NCBI RefSeq assembly: GCF_007785815.1
Contig: NZ_VNIM01000003.1
Location: 48,690-112,689, forward strand
Origin: Alterirhizorhabdus solaris
GTDB taxonomy: Bacteria; Pseudomonadota; Alphaproteobacteria; Sphingomonadales; Sphingomonadaceae
DNA length: 64,000 nucleotides
Reading direction: 5' to 3'
The notes below the pieces were generated by a model. That model ran no database searches. It was not told the origin of the DNA and saw only the letters and a program-made list of their open reading frames with translations. Every line of letters begins with the position of its first letter. The stretch's first letter is position 1. The position numbers were made by a program, and so were the translations under genes. Positions 28,652 to 38,121 of this stretch are shown one piece after another.

Positions 28652-31039
28652 TCAGGCCGGGCCGCGCCCCTCGCCCGCCGCGACCATGCGGGCCACCACC
28701 GGATCGATGGTCTCGAGCACCTTCTCGCGGATCAGTACGTCGATCTCGTGTTCGCCAAGCCCGAGCCACTCGCGCACCACCTCCCGACTGTGCTCGCCCA
28801 TCAGCGGCGCGGGGCGCGCATCCGGCTCCGCCAGCAATTGCGAGACGGCATGGCGGCGTTCGGCGACGACCGGCTCGTTCATGTGCGGGTGTCGATCGAC
28901 GCGGAAGAACCGGCGCTGGCGGTAATAATCGAAGTCGGGCAGGTCGGCGATCCGCAGCATCCGCGCCGCCGGCACCCCGGCCGCCTGCAACGCATGCATC
29001 GCCGTGTCCGCATCCTGCCCGGCCATCCACGCGGCGACGTCCCGCTCGATGGAGGCGCGGCGCGCGCGGCGCTGCGCGGCGGTGGCGAGATCCGCCCCCT
29101 GCCAGTCGGGCCTGTCCAGAACCCGCGCCAGCGATGCCCAGTCGCCATCGTGGCGCACGGTGACGACGCACCATTGATCCTCGCCCGCCGCCCGGAACAC
29201 GCCCCACGGCGCATCCGGCGGCCCGTCCGCCGCCAGGCCGATGCTGGCGGCCGCGATGTCCGTGGCGAAATGGCTCAGCATCACCTCCAGCTGCGAGATG
29301 CCGGCACGCCCGCCGCGCCCGGTCCGCAGGCGGCGGGTGAGCAGGGCCAGCACGGCGATGGCGCCATAGCGCGCACCGACATGATCGGGATAGATCGTGA
29401 TCGAGTCGCTGTAGCTGGCCGGATCGTCGGCATAGCGCCATTGCGCCGTCAGCCCCGCCGCCGCGCGGACGAGCGGGCCATAGCCCATCCGCCCCGCCCA
29501 CGGCCCGGTCGATCCGAACGCGCTGCTTTCCACCATGACGATGCCGGGGTTGATCGCGGCCATCTCGTCATACCCCAGGCCCAGCGATTCCATCGTGCCG
29601 GGCTTGAAGTTGGAGAGGATCACGTCCGCTCCGGCGGCCAGCCGGCGGAACAGCGCCTTGCCCTCGGCGTGGCGCAGGTTGAGGCCGAGGCTGCGCTTGT
29701 TGCGATGGCCGGCGGCAAAGCTCACCGACAGGCCGGTCGGCAGGTAGGAATGGCGCGTGCCATCCGGAAAGGCGGATGATTCCACCTTGATGACGTCCGC
29801 CCCTATGTCCGCCAGCAAGCGGCTCTGCTCCCCGCCGACGACGATCACGCCGAGATCCAGCACCTTCAGCCCCGCCAGCGGACGCCGTGGATCGGCCGGC
29901 GGCGTTTTCGACCGCCGGCCCGCCTCGACCGCCGGCGACGGGGGCGTCGTCGGGGGCGCGAGCGCGCTCATCCGCACCCCGTCGATCTCGATCACGCCGT
30001 CGGGCAGGCGGAAGTCCGCCCCGCCGGTGGTGGTGGCGGTCGCGATCGCGTGACGCTCGACGAGGTGCGGCGCATCGAGGCATTCCGCCAGCGAGTTCAG
30101 GCCGGAGATGGGGACACCGCGCGCGGCGCCCTCGCGTTCCAGCTCCTCGCGCGTCTTGTCGGCAAGGAAATCGGCCAGCGCCGCGAGCAGTGCCGCAGAC
30201 CCCTGCCGCACGGCCGTGTTGTTGAACACGGGGTCGGCGAACTCCGCCGGCTCGCCCATCCAGCGGAACATGGTCTGCCATTGCCGCGGTGCCAGCAGGC
30301 ACAGCCGCACGTCGCCATCGGCGCACGGCAGGATCGGATACTGGAATCCCTTCACGGGCCGGCCCGGCGGCAGATGCACGGCCGCCCGGCCCAGCGTGGC
30401 GCTGCCCGATATGCCGTACCCCGGATCGAGCGCCTGCATCGCCGCCTCCACCAGCGAGACGTCGATGCGGTCGCCCCGTCCGGTCAACTGCGCGGCATGG
30501 AGCGCGGCCATCCCGACATAGGCCGCCTGCGCCATCGCGCATTGCAGCGCCAGATCACCGGGCGGCAGCAGCGGCGCCCGCCCCTCGATGCCGGAGCGCG
30601 ACAGTTCGCCGGTCAGCGCGTGGAGCACCGGATCGGTCGCCTGCCAGTTCGTATAGCCCGACCCGGCGCCGAACATGCTCACCGTCATCACCACGGTCGC
30701 ATCGCGGCGGTCCGGCCGCAACAGTGTCGCGATATCGGGCGATCGCAGGCCGGTGACGATCAGGTCGGAGCGGTTGGCGAATGCCGCCAGCCCAGTGTCG
30801 TCCCCCGCCTCCACCAGCGTCTTGCCCAGATCGTCGATCCGCCGTCGCAGATCCGCGCGGGACGGCACCGCCGTATCGCCGGCCGGGCGCGGCGGGACCG
30901 GGCGGATCACCTCGGCGCCGAGTTCGGCATAGATCCTGGTCACGCCCGCGATCCCGTCGTCGAGCAGGTCCAGCACGACCATGCCGGACAACGGCCGGTC
31001 GATGGCGGCGGACGATGCCGTGGCGTCGGTCATGGGCAT
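28652..31039 (-). CDS. Fused two-domain family III CoA-transferase
   Basis: 795 residues made of two CaiB/BaiF domains (about 15-375 and 383-795). Family III enzymes move CoA from one carboxylic acid to another through an aspartyl-CoA intermediate. In both halves the position of the catalytic Asp appears to carry Glu: DVSLVEAAMQ (about 198) and GISQLEVMLS (about 585), whereas the other CoA-transferases here have Asp. ATG at 31039 is preferred (AAGGAA before it); a second ATG is 6 nt on. Last gene of the esterase-GST-transferase unit driven from operator copy 3. CoA acceptor unknown. Confidence 0.88.
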   Translation of the reverse strand: MPMTDATASSAAIDRPLSGMVVLDLLDDGIAGVTRIYAELGAEVIRPVPPRPAGDTAVPSRADLRRRIDDLGKTLVEAGDDTGLAAFANRSDLIVTGLRSPDIATLLRPDRRDATVVMTVSMFGAGSGYTNWQATDPVLHALTGELSRSGIEGRAPLLPPGDLALQCAMAQAAYVGMAALHAAQLTGRGDRIDVSLVEAAMQALDPGYGISGSATLGRAAVHLPPGRPVKGFQYPILPCADGDVRLCLLAPRQWQTMFRWMGEPAEFADPVFNNTAVRQGSAALLAALADFLADKTREELEREGAARGVPISGLNSLAECLDAPHLVERHAIATATTTGGADFRLPDGVIEIDGVRMSALAPPTTPPSPAVEAGRRSKTPPADPRRPLAGLKVLDLGVIVVGGEQSRLLADIGADVIKVESSAFPDGTRHSYLPTGLSVSFAAGHRNKRSLGLNLRHAEGKALFRRLAAGADVILSNFKPGTMESLGLGYDEMAAINPGIVMVESSAFGSTGPWAGRMGYGPLVRAAAGLTAQWRYADDPASYSDSITIYPDHVGARYGAIAVLALLTRRLRTGRGGRAGISQLEVMLSHFATDIAAASIGLAADGPPDAPWGVFRAAGEDQWCVVTVRHDGDWASLARVLDRPDWQGADLATAAQRRARRASIERDVAAWMAGQDADTAMHALQAAGVPAARMLRIADLPDFDYYRQRRFFRVDRHPHMNEPVVAERRHAVSQLLAEPDARPAPLMGEHSREVVREWLGLGEHEIDVLIREKVLETIDPVVARMVAAGEGRGPA

Positions 31040-31058
31040 GTTTCCTTCGGGCGGCGGT

Positions 31059-31703
31059 TCACGGCACGGGCGTGCCGGGGGCGAGCGGAACGCCAGCCTC
31101 GTCGCGCGCGATCGCGCGGGCGTAGGCTGGCCGCTCGGCGAGGCTGTCGAACCACGCATTCAATGGCGGGGCGACGCGATCGACGAGGCCGATCTTGCGC
31201 GCCAGCAGGATCGCATAGGCGACGGCGATGTCCGCCACCGTGAAGCGGTCGGCGCACAGGAACCGCCGCGTCTCCAGCCGGCGCGCCACCTTGGCCTGCC
31301 GTTTGGCGAACCAGTCGGCATAGAGTTCGCCGGCCCGCTGCAACCCCAGATGCGGCTCCAGCACGGCGTAACGCAGATACACGGTCTGCGGAAAGGTGAG
31401 GGTCGCATCGGCGTGGTGGAGGAAGTCGAGATACGGCCCATAGTCCGGCTCGTCCGGCTGCACGGCCAGCGTGTCCGGGGCGTAGCGGGTCGCCAGATAT
31501 TGCGCGATCGCCGAGGATTCGGTCATCACGACCGCGCCGTCCACCAGCGTGGGCACGGTGCCGACGGGGTTGAGGTCCAGATAACCGGGCACCAGCCGGC
31601 GGGGCGGGAACCGCAGCTCCCTCAGCTCGCACTCGAGGCCGATCTCCTCGATCGTCCACAGCGCGCGCAAGCCGCGCGACCCGCCGCAATGATAGAGTCT
31701 CAC
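31059..31703 (-). CDS. Glutathione S-transferase family protein
   Basis: 214 residues, GTG start with GAGGGA ribosome-binding site. N-terminal thioredoxin-like domain (MRLYHCGGSRGLRALWTIEE; NPVGTVPTLVDG cis-Pro loop; TESSAIAQYLA) and all-helical C-terminal domain with FTVADIAVAYA. The sequence near the N-terminus (HCGGSRGLR) provides a Ser/Cys-type active site. Role in the island is uncertain: isomerisation, ether cleavage or detoxification. Middle gene between the esterase and the CoA-transferase. Confidence 0.85.
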   Translation of the reverse strand: MRLYHCGGSRGLRALWTIEEIGLECELRELRFPPRRLVPGYLDLNPVGTVPTLVDGAVVMTESSAIAQYLATRYAPDTLAVQPDEPDYGPYLDFLHHADATLTFPQTVYLRYAVLEPHLGLQRAGELYADWFAKRQAKVARRLETRRFLCADRFTVADIAVAYAILLARKIGLVDRVAPPLNAWFDSLAERPAYARAIARDEAGVPLAPGTPVP

Positions 31704-31723
31704 GCGTCCCTCCCCCGTGCCGC

Positions 31724-33223
31724 TCAGGGCAGCATCGCCACGCCCGTCTCTCCGGACCAGCGCCCGTGCCAGTAGGCCATCCGCCGGGCATGAGGCGCCG
31801 TCGCGATCCCGCTGGTGTCGTCCGTCATCAGGACCGCGGGCCGGCCCGGGGCCACGCACGGCCAATCGGGCAGGCCGGGGCCGTTGGGGTCGCCGGTGGC
31901 GATGAAATTGTACCAGTAGCGCTGCTGCCGTTCGGCGACCGCCACGTCGTCCGCACTGCGGCGGGCATCGTCGGCGAAGATGTAGGGCATGTCGGCGCAG
32001 TGCGACGCGCCGGGCTTGCCGCCCCGCCGGGCAGCCGGCACGTAATCGAAATGATAGGCCCACGTCGGCGCGCTGCGGGCGGCAAAGGAAGCGAGGCCGA
32101 GGCTGGCCGAGGTGAACAGGAAATCGGTCTGCACCCGCCGCAGCAGTTCCGCATCGGAAAGCGGGCCGTCCTCCTCGTACACCCCCCGCACCTCGCCGAG
32201 ATCGATGCCGAAGCGCGCCCGGAGCGTCGCGGCATCGAACCCCATCATGCCGAAGATGCTCGCCTCGTTGCCGGTCGATCCGACGATCAGCGGCACGGGC
32301 GCGCGCCGCCCTTCGGCAAAGCTCACGGCGATCGGGCGCGTGATGAGATGCCCGTCGATGATCGCGCCGAAATCGGGCGGGCCGGGATCGCCCGCCAGGA
32401 TCTCCTCCACCGTCAGCGCGCGCAGTTTTTCCAGCACGGCCGGATCGTCGGGCGCGATGCCGCAGCGTCGGGCAAAGGCGATCCCCTCCGCTTGCGCGCG
32501 CGCCAGCGGCCGCGCCGCATTGAACAGGCCGCCACCCGAATGGCAGGCCGCCGCGGCGAACAGGCCGTGCGCCACTTCGGTCGTCAGCAGCGCGTTGACG
32601 CTGGAGCCGCCCGCCGAACAGCCGAGGATGGTGACGTTCGCGGGATCGCCGCCGAACCTCGCGATGTTTCGCTGCACCCAGCGCAGTGCGGCGATCTCGT
32701 CGCTCAGCCAGAAATTGCCGGTGCCCCGCCCCGCCTCGGCGGTCAGCGCCGGATGCGCGAGGAACCCGAACCGACCCAGCCGGTAGTTCGCCGACACCAG
32801 CACCACCCCGCGCCGCACGATCGGCGACAGATCCTTGTCGGCGATATAGCGACCGGAGCCGACGAAGAACGCCCCGCCGTGGATCGAGAACAGCACCGGC
32901 AGCCCGGTGCCGCCCACATCGGGGGTGACGATGTTGAGCGTCAGGCAATCCTCGCCCTGCGGCACCGGCGGCGCACCGGGCGAGACGGCCTGCGGGCAGG
33001 CGAAGCCGAAACGGCTCGCATCCAGCGTACCGGACCATGCGGCGGCCGGCTGCGCCTCGCGCCAGCGCAGCGGCCCCACCGGCGGTGCCGCGAACGGGAT
33101 GTCCCGGAACGCCGCTGCCCCGCCGCCAAGCGAAACGCCGCGCACCGCGCCGAGATCGGTCATGACGACGGGTGCATCCGCACCGCCGGAAAGCGCGGGC
33201 GTCTCGTTCAGGGTGTCAGGCAC
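31724..33223 (-). CDS. Type B carboxylesterase
   Basis: 499 residues, GTG start with GGAGG 5 nt upstream. Alpha/beta hydrolase of the carboxylesterase/cholinesterase family: RDIPFAAPPVG near the start, oxyanion segment FSIHGGAFFVGSG, nucleophile elbow GCSAGGSS (Ser about 205; GESAGG in most members), and ASHCADMPYIF with the candidate catalytic His. No signal peptide, so it is cytosolic. It could open an ester or lactone of the growth substrate. First gene after operator copy 3. Confidence 0.9.
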   Translation of the reverse strand: MPDTLNETPALSGGADAPVVMTDLGAVRGVSLGGGAAAFRDIPFAAPPVGPLRWREAQPAAAWSGTLDASRFGFACPQAVSPGAPPVPQGEDCLTLNIVTPDVGGTGLPVLFSIHGGAFFVGSGRYIADKDLSPIVRRGVVLVSANYRLGRFGFLAHPALTAEAGRGTGNFWLSDEIAALRWVQRNIARFGGDPANVTILGCSAGGSSVNALLTTEVAHGLFAAAACHSGGGLFNAARPLARAQAEGIAFARRCGIAPDDPAVLEKLRALTVEEILAGDPGPPDFGAIIDGHLITRPIAVSFAEGRRAPVPLIVGSTGNEASIFGMMGFDAATLRARFGIDLGEVRGVYEEDGPLSDAELLRRVQTDFLFTSASLGLASFAARSAPTWAYHFDYVPAARRGGKPGASHCADMPYIFADDARRSADDVAVAERQQRYWYNFIATGDPNGPGLPDWPCVAPGRPAVLMTDDTSGIATAPHARRMAYWHGRWSGETGVAMLP

Positions 33224-33320
33224 GCTTCCTCCCTCCTGTCCCGCCTGCTCTTTTCGGCGACCGGGACATCGGGGCAGCGCCCCGCCCGTTGAATGAAGGG
33301 CGGTGGGGAAGAACGCAAGG

Positions 33321-33344
33321 AATATTGCACGATAGGTTGGTTTT
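33321..33344 (-). promoter_or_regulatory. Operator copy 3, before esterase operon
   Basis: Half-site AATATTGC, centre ACGATAGG, degenerate right half TTGGTTTT. About 98 bp upstream of the esterase start and overlapping the last codon/stop of the lyase gene. Confidence 0.55.
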
Positions 33345-34170
33345 ACCCGGCCAGCCGCCGCGCCCAGCGCACCATCGCCACGTCGATCATCTTGCCGTCC
33401 AGCACGCCCACGCCATCCGGTGCCGCCGCCATGATCCGCCGGGCAAGGTCGTGCTCGGCATCGGTGGGCGAGAAGGCCGTGCCGATCGCGTCGAGCTGCG
33501 CGGGGTGGATCGCCGCCTTGCCCCAGAAGCCGGTGTCGCGCCCCGCCCGGCATTCGAGGACATGCCGGTCCGGCTCGTCGATCGCGAAGAACGGTGAGTC
33601 GATCGCGGCGATCCCGGCCGAGGCGGCCGCGTTCACTACCGTCGCCCGCGCGAAATCGGGGCGGAAGACGCCGACCTTCTGGCCGAGATCGGCGGCATAG
33701 TCGGCCGCGCCGAACAGCAGCGCGACGAGGCGCGGAGTCGCCCCGGCGATGTCGGCGGCGCGCGCCACGCCGCGCGCCGATTCCACCAGCGCGGCCAGTC
33801 GCGCGGCGGACCCCGCCTCTTCCAGTACGCGGGCCGCCAGTGCCAGTTCGGCCGGCTCCTCCGCCTTCGGCACGAGCACATAGTCCGGCGCGCGTGCGAG
33901 GCGGGACAGGGCCACCAGATCCTCCAGCCCGACGCCGCGACCGAGCGGATTGATCCGCACCGCGATTCGCTGACGGACGGCGGGCGCGCCCGCGAGCCAG
34001 GCGACGACGTGCCCGCGCGCCTCGACCTTGCGCTCCTCGGCGACGGCGTCCTCAAGGTCGAGGATCAGCGCATCGGCGGCGCTGGCCGCCGCTTTGGCGA
34101 AGCGATCCGGGCGCGAACCCGGCGTGAACAGCCAGCTGCGCGGCACGGCGCCGCCGTCCGCGTTCAGCAT
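33343..34170 (-). CDS. HpcH/HpaI-type CoA-ester lyase (CitE-like)
   Basis: 275 residues of the HpcH/HpaI aldolase/citrate-lyase beta family: SWLFTPGSRPDRFAKA, LILDLEDAVAEERK (metal-binding Glu/Asp), VRINPLG, VLVPKAEEP, LVALLFGAADYAADLG. Members cleave malyl-, methylmalyl- or citramalyl-CoA to an acyl-CoA and glyoxylate or pyruvate. The gene overlaps the hydratase upstream by 7 nt, and the pair corresponds to the last two steps of mesaconate or itaconate breakdown. Substrate is inferred from context only. Confidence 0.87.
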   Translation of the reverse strand: MLNADGGAVPRSWLFTPGSRPDRFAKAAASAADALILDLEDAVAEERKVEARGHVVAWLAGAPAVRQRIAVRINPLGRGVGLEDLVALSRLARAPDYVLVPKAEEPAELALAARVLEEAGSAARLAALVESARGVARAADIAGATPRLVALLFGAADYAADLGQKVGVFRPDFARATVVNAAASAGIAAIDSPFFAIDEPDRHVLECRAGRDTGFWGKAAIHPAQLDAIGTAFSPTDAEHDLARRIMAAAPDGVGVLDGKMIDVAMVRWARRLAG

Positions 34171-34994
34171 GTCACCGTCGCGATCATGTTTTTCGTTCCG
34201 CCCTGTTCGGTCCACAGCGTCGCCCCCGAGCCGGTCGGCGCGCCGCAGACGTGCAACATGGTGCCGTCGAACGCCGGCTGCTGCCCGCGAAAATCGAACG
34301 CCGTGATCGGCGCATCGAGCCGGCGCGCGGCCAGCCCGGCGAGCAACGTGGCCTGCAACGGCCCCTGGACGACGAGCGCCGGATAGGCTTCCTCGTCCAT
34401 CGCATAGGGCCGGTCGTAATGGATGCGGTGGCCGTTCATGGTCAGCCCCGAATAGCGGAACAGCAGGACGGCATCGGGGAACACATCCTGCCGCCACGCC
34501 GCGCCGGCCGGCTCGACATCGCTACCTGGCGCGGCGACCGACCCCGGCGACGCGGCCCCCTTGTACACGATATCCTGCTGCTCGATCACCGCCGGCCCCT
34601 GCCCGCCGGCCAGCACATGCTCGACCGTCACGAACACGAGGTCGCCGCTGCGCCCGCTCTTCGCCTCGACCTTGAGGATGGTCGAGGTGCGCGTCACCCG
34701 TTCCCCCAGGATCAGCGGGCGGACGAAGCGAAGCCGCCCGCCGGCCCACATCCGCCGGGGCAACGCGACCGGCGGCAGGAACCCGCCGCGCGCCGGATGC
34801 CCGTCGATGCCGAGCCCCTCGGGCGGGCGCACGTCCCAGAAATAGAGCCAGTGGTGGAGCAACGGCAGCGGCGCGCCGCAATCGAGCCGGGTGGCGTCGC
34901 CCAGCGCCGCCAGCAGCGCACTGGATCGGGCCGGATCGAGACTGTCCGGAACCTCCTCGGTGCGGCCGACCCAGGCCGAAAAGTCGTCGCTCAT
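34164..34994 (-). CDS. FAS1-like/MaoC-type hydratase (mesaconyl- or itaconyl-CoA hydratase-like)
   Basis: 276 residues with two hot-dog halves. The N-terminal half matches 'FAS1-like dehydratase' proteins (LHHWLYFWDVRP, GGFLPPVALPRRMWAGGRLRF), the C-terminal half carries SGLTMNGHRIHYDRPYA, where NGHRIHYD is the hydratase-2 catalytic Asp/His segment. Close in length and style to mesaconyl-C4-CoA hydratase and itaconyl-CoA hydratase. Translationally overlaps the lyase gene. Operator copy 4 is about 100 bp upstream. Confidence 0.82.
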   Translation of the reverse strand: MSDDFSAWVGRTEEVPDSLDPARSSALLAALGDATRLDCGAPLPLLHHWLYFWDVRPPEGLGIDGHPARGGFLPPVALPRRMWAGGRLRFVRPLILGERVTRTSTILKVEAKSGRSGDLVFVTVEHVLAGGQGPAVIEQQDIVYKGAASPGSVAAPGSDVEPAGAAWRQDVFPDAVLLFRYSGLTMNGHRIHYDRPYAMDEEAYPALVVQGPLQATLLAGLAARRLDAPITAFDFRGQQPAFDGTMLHVCGAPTGSGATLWTEQGGTKNMIATVTC

Positions 34995-35096
34995 GCTCGT
35001 CTCACCCAGTTTGGGGATGGTGCGTTGCGCCCCGCCCGATGCCTTGCCGGAACAGGCGCCGTCCCGGTGCGGACGGCTGGCAGTCGCCCCACTGCC

Positions 35097-35120
35097 AATT
35101 CTGCTCCTACATGCACTTTT
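35097..35120 (-). promoter_or_regulatory. Operator copy 4, before hydratase-lyase unit
   Basis: Half-sites AATTCTGC and GCACTTTT around an 8-bp centre: one of the most symmetrical copies, 103 bp before the hydratase start. Confidence 0.6.
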
Positions 35121-35206
35121 CACCACCGCCCCCGCCTGTCAATGAAATGTATCCGGCCGCAGGGGGGCCTGCCAAAACAGTTGCGGTCGCCCCCCGGGAG
35201 ATGCAA

Positions 35207-35230
35207 TATATTGACCTGTGGTGCAGAAAG
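35207..35230 (+). promoter_or_regulatory. Weak operator copy 5, before MFS gene at 35249
   Basis: Right part GGTGCAGAAAG resembles the half-site, but the left half is poor (TATATTGA). It ends 18 bp before the start codon. Listed because it occupies the expected place. Confidence 0.35.
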
Positions 35231-35248
35231 TGCCCCGAGGAGAGAGCC

Positions 35249-36622
35249 ATGTCGTCCGCCCCGCTCGCGGCCGCCCCGCCGGGCCATGCCCCGTCAGGCG
35301 ATGCCGTGCCGCCCGCCGCGACGGAGACGGCCTATCCGACGCCGGCGATGGGCTGGCTCACCGTCGCCATCCTGTTCCTGCTCTATATCCTGTCGCTGAC
35401 CGACCGGAACATCATGGCGCTGATGGTCGGCCCGATCAAAGCCGACCTGAAGCTGTCCGATCTCCAGATCAGCCTGTTGCAGGGGCCGGCCTTCGCGATC
35501 CTGTTCTGCATCTGCGCGCTGCCGGTGGGCATGGCGCTCGATCGCTACAGCCGCCGGCTGATCCTCTACATCTCGGTGACGGTGTGGAGCATCTCGGCGG
35601 CGTCGTGCGGCCTCGCCAGCAGTTTCATGATGCTGTTCGTCGCCCGGGCCGGGGTAGGCGCCGGCGAATCCGGCTTCGGCACCGGCAGCTATTCGGTGGT
35701 GGGCGACAGCTTCCCCCCGCACCGCGTCTCGCTGGCCATGTCGATCTTCATCATGGGCGGGGTGATGGGATCGGGTATCGTGCTGCTGGTCGGCGGGCCG
35801 ATCGTGGCGGCGGTGATGGCCGGCGGGCCTTCGGTGTGGCCGGTGTTCGGCCCGCTCCAGCCCTGGCAGGAAGTGTTCATCATCACCGGCACGCCGGGGC
35901 TGCTGCTCGCCTTCCTCGTCTTCCTGTTCCGCGAGCCGCCGCGCCGGCGCAAGTCCGCCACGGGCCACAAGGGCTATGGCGAGGCCGCCGCCTTCCTCGC
36001 CGCGCGCAAGCCGCTGGCGGTGGCGATGTTCGCCGGCTTCGGCATGGCGCAGGCCGTCACGATCGGCTTCCAGTTGTGGACGCCGAGCTATCTGGTGCGC
36101 GTCCACGACTGGGCGCCGGGGCGGATCGGCGTCGTGCTGGGCATCACCCAGATCGGTGCCGCCGCACTGATGCCGGTGCATGGCTGGATCGTCGATACGC
36201 TGTTCCGGCGAGGCCGCCGCGACGCGCACCTGTTTTGGGCGATGACGACGCTGCTGCTCGCCGCCCCGTTCGGCATCGCCGCCTTCCTCGTCGCCGATCC
36301 GTGGATCACGGTCGCCTGCTACGGCGCATTCATGGCGCTGATCCTGTCCACCGCCGGCCTTGGCCCGTCGATCGTGCAAGTCGTCACCCCACCGCTGCTG
36401 CGCGGCCGCGTCTCGGCGCTGTACGTGCTCGTCACCGGCATCATCGCGCTGGCCGGCGGGCCGGTGCTGGTCGGCCTCATCACCGATCTGGTGCTGGGCG
36501 ACGAGAAGAGGGTCGGCACCTCGCTGATCCTGATCGTGATCGCCGTGCTGCTGCCGGCGGCGCTGCTGTTCCGGCTCGGCGGGGCGACGATGCGCCGCTC
36601 GCTCGCCACCCCTCAAGGATAA
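35249..36622 (+). CDS. MFS transporter (spinster-like group)
   Basis: 457 residues, twelve predicted helices, ATG with GAGGAGAGAG upstream. Paralogue of the carrier at 24021, the two sharing long identical stretches (LQISLLQGPAFAI, SLAMSIFIMGG, LLRGRVSALYVLVTG). The MFS A-motif lies in GMALDRYSRR. It is followed after 3 bp by the aldehyde dehydrogenase gene, so the two form an operon and the carried compound may lie near the aldehyde in the pathway. Confidence 0.88.
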   Translation: MSSAPLAAAPPGHAPSGDAVPPAATETAYPTPAMGWLTVAILFLLYILSLTDRNIMALMVGPIKADLKLSDLQISLLQGPAFAILFCICALPVGMALDRYSRRLILYISVTVWSISAASCGLASSFMMLFVARAGVGAGESGFGTGSYSVVGDSFPPHRVSLAMSIFIMGGVMGSGIVLLVGGPIVAAVMAGGPSVWPVFGPLQPWQEVFIITGTPGLLLAFLVFLFREPPRRRKSATGHKGYGEAAAFLAARKPLAVAMFAGFGMAQAVTIGFQLWTPSYLVRVHDWAPGRIGVVLGITQIGAAALMPVHGWIVDTLFRRGRRDAHLFWAMTTLLLAAPFGIAAFLVADPWITVACYGAFMALILSTAGLGPSIVQVVTPPLLRGRVSALYVLVTGIIALAGGPVLVGLITDLVLGDEKRVGTSLILIVIAVLLPAALLFRLGGATMRRSLATPQG

Positions 36623-36625
36623 CCG

Positions 36626-38098
36626 ATGACCGATCATGACGCGCTGCTCGCCGCGACCCCCACGCAACTGCTGATCGACGGGCGCTTCGTCCCCGCCGCC
36701 TCGGGCGAGACGTTCGCCACGCTGAACCCCGCCACCGGCGCGGCGATCGCGCAGGTCGCGCTGGGCGGCACGGAGGATGTCGATCGCGCGGTCGCGGCGG
36801 CACGCGCGGCGCTCGATGGCGCGTGGGGGCGGATGAAACCGGCCGAGCGGCAGGCGATCCTGCTGCGCCTGGCCGATCTCGTCGCGCGCGATTTCGAGCC
36901 GCTGGCGCTGCTCGATACGCTGGAGATGGGCCGGCCGATCACCTCGACCCGCGCGATGCAGGATATCGTCGTGCGCGCGCTGCGTCATTTCGCCGGCCTC
37001 GCCACGGCGATCCACGGCCAGACGCTGGCCAATTCCTTCGCCGTCGAACTGCTGTCCTATACGGTGAAGGAGCCGATCGGCGTGGTCGGCGCGATCATCC
37101 CGTGGAACGGGCCGTTGTTCAGCGCCGCGTGGAAGATCGCGCCCGCGCTCGCTGCCGGGTGCACCATCGTGCTGAAGCCGGCGGAGGATGCCTCGCTCAG
37201 CCCGCTGCGGTTCGGCGCCTTATGCATGGAGGCGGGCGTGCCGGCCGGCGTCGTCAACATCGTCACCGGCATGGGCGCGACCGGCTCGGCGCTGTCGGAC
37301 CACCCGGACGTGGACAAGATCACCTTCACCGGATCGTGCGAGACGGGGCAGAAGATCATCCGCCAGTCGGCCGGATCGGTGAAGCGGGTGACGATGGAAC
37401 TGGGCGGCAAATCACCCAACATCCTGTTCGCCGATGCCGATCTGGAGCGCGCGATCCCCGCCGCCGCGATGGGCGTGTTCAACAACGCCGGGCAGGTCTG
37501 CGCCGCCGGCACGCGGCTGTTCGTGGAGCGGCCGATCTACGAGGAAGTCGTCGCCCGCGTCGCCGCCTTCGCCGACACGCTGCGCGTCGGCCCCGGCCTC
37601 GATCCGGCGAGCCAGATCGGGCCGCTGGTGTCGGCCCGCCAGTATGCGCGGGTGCAATCCTATCTCGATGCCGGGCCGGAGGACGGCGCGCGCCTCGTCA
37701 CCGGCGGGCGGCGGCTGACCGATGGCCCGCTCGCCACCGGCCATTATGTCGCGCCCCCGGGGTTCGCCGACGTGACCGACGACATGCGGATCGCCCGCGA
37801 GGAGATTTTCGGCCCGGTCATGTCGATCTTCCCGTTCGACGGGTTCGACGAGGTGATCGCGCGTGCCAACGCCACCCGCTTCGGCCTGGCCGGCGGCGTG
37901 TGGACGCGGGACATTACCAAAGCGCACGCCGCCGTGCGCCGCATCCGCGCCGGCACCGTGTGGGTGAACCATTATTTCGCGATGGACCCGTCCGTGCCGT
38001 TCGGCGGCTACAAGATGAGCGGCTACGGGCGCGAGGGCGGCTTCGAGCATGTCGAAAGCTACCTCAACACCAAGAGCGTGTGGATCCGGACGGACTGA
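36626..38098 (+). CDS. NAD(P)-dependent aldehyde dehydrogenase
   Basis: 490 residues. Full-length ALDH: Rossmann segment with IPWNGPLF and FTGSCETGQ, general base Glu about 259 (TMELGGKSPN), nucleophile Cys about 292 (NAGQVCAAGTR), C-terminal EEIFGPVMSI and PFGGYKMSGYGREGG. Oxidises an aldehyde to the acid, probably after hydroxylation and alcohol oxidation of the substrate. Downstream of the MFS gene in the same unit; convergent with the flavin reductase. Confidence 0.93.
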   Translation: MTDHDALLAATPTQLLIDGRFVPAASGETFATLNPATGAAIAQVALGGTEDVDRAVAAARAALDGAWGRMKPAERQAILLRLADLVARDFEPLALLDTLEMGRPITSTRAMQDIVVRALRHFAGLATAIHGQTLANSFAVELLSYTVKEPIGVVGAIIPWNGPLFSAAWKIAPALAAGCTIVLKPAEDASLSPLRFGALCMEAGVPAGVVNIVTGMGATGSALSDHPDVDKITFTGSCETGQKIIRQSAGSVKRVTMELGGKSPNILFADADLERAIPAAAMGVFNNAGQVCAAGTRLFVERPIYEEVVARVAAFADTLRVGPGLDPASQIGPLVSARQYARVQSYLDAGPEDGARLVTGGRRLTDGPLATGHYVAPPGFADVTDDMRIAREEIFGPVMSIFPFDGFDEVIARANATRFGLAGGVWTRDITKAHAAVRRIRAGTVWVNHYFAMDPSVPFGGYKMSGYGREGGFEHVESYLNTKSVWIRTD

Positions 38099-38121
38099 CC
38101 CGCGCCGATAGGCCGCGCGGC

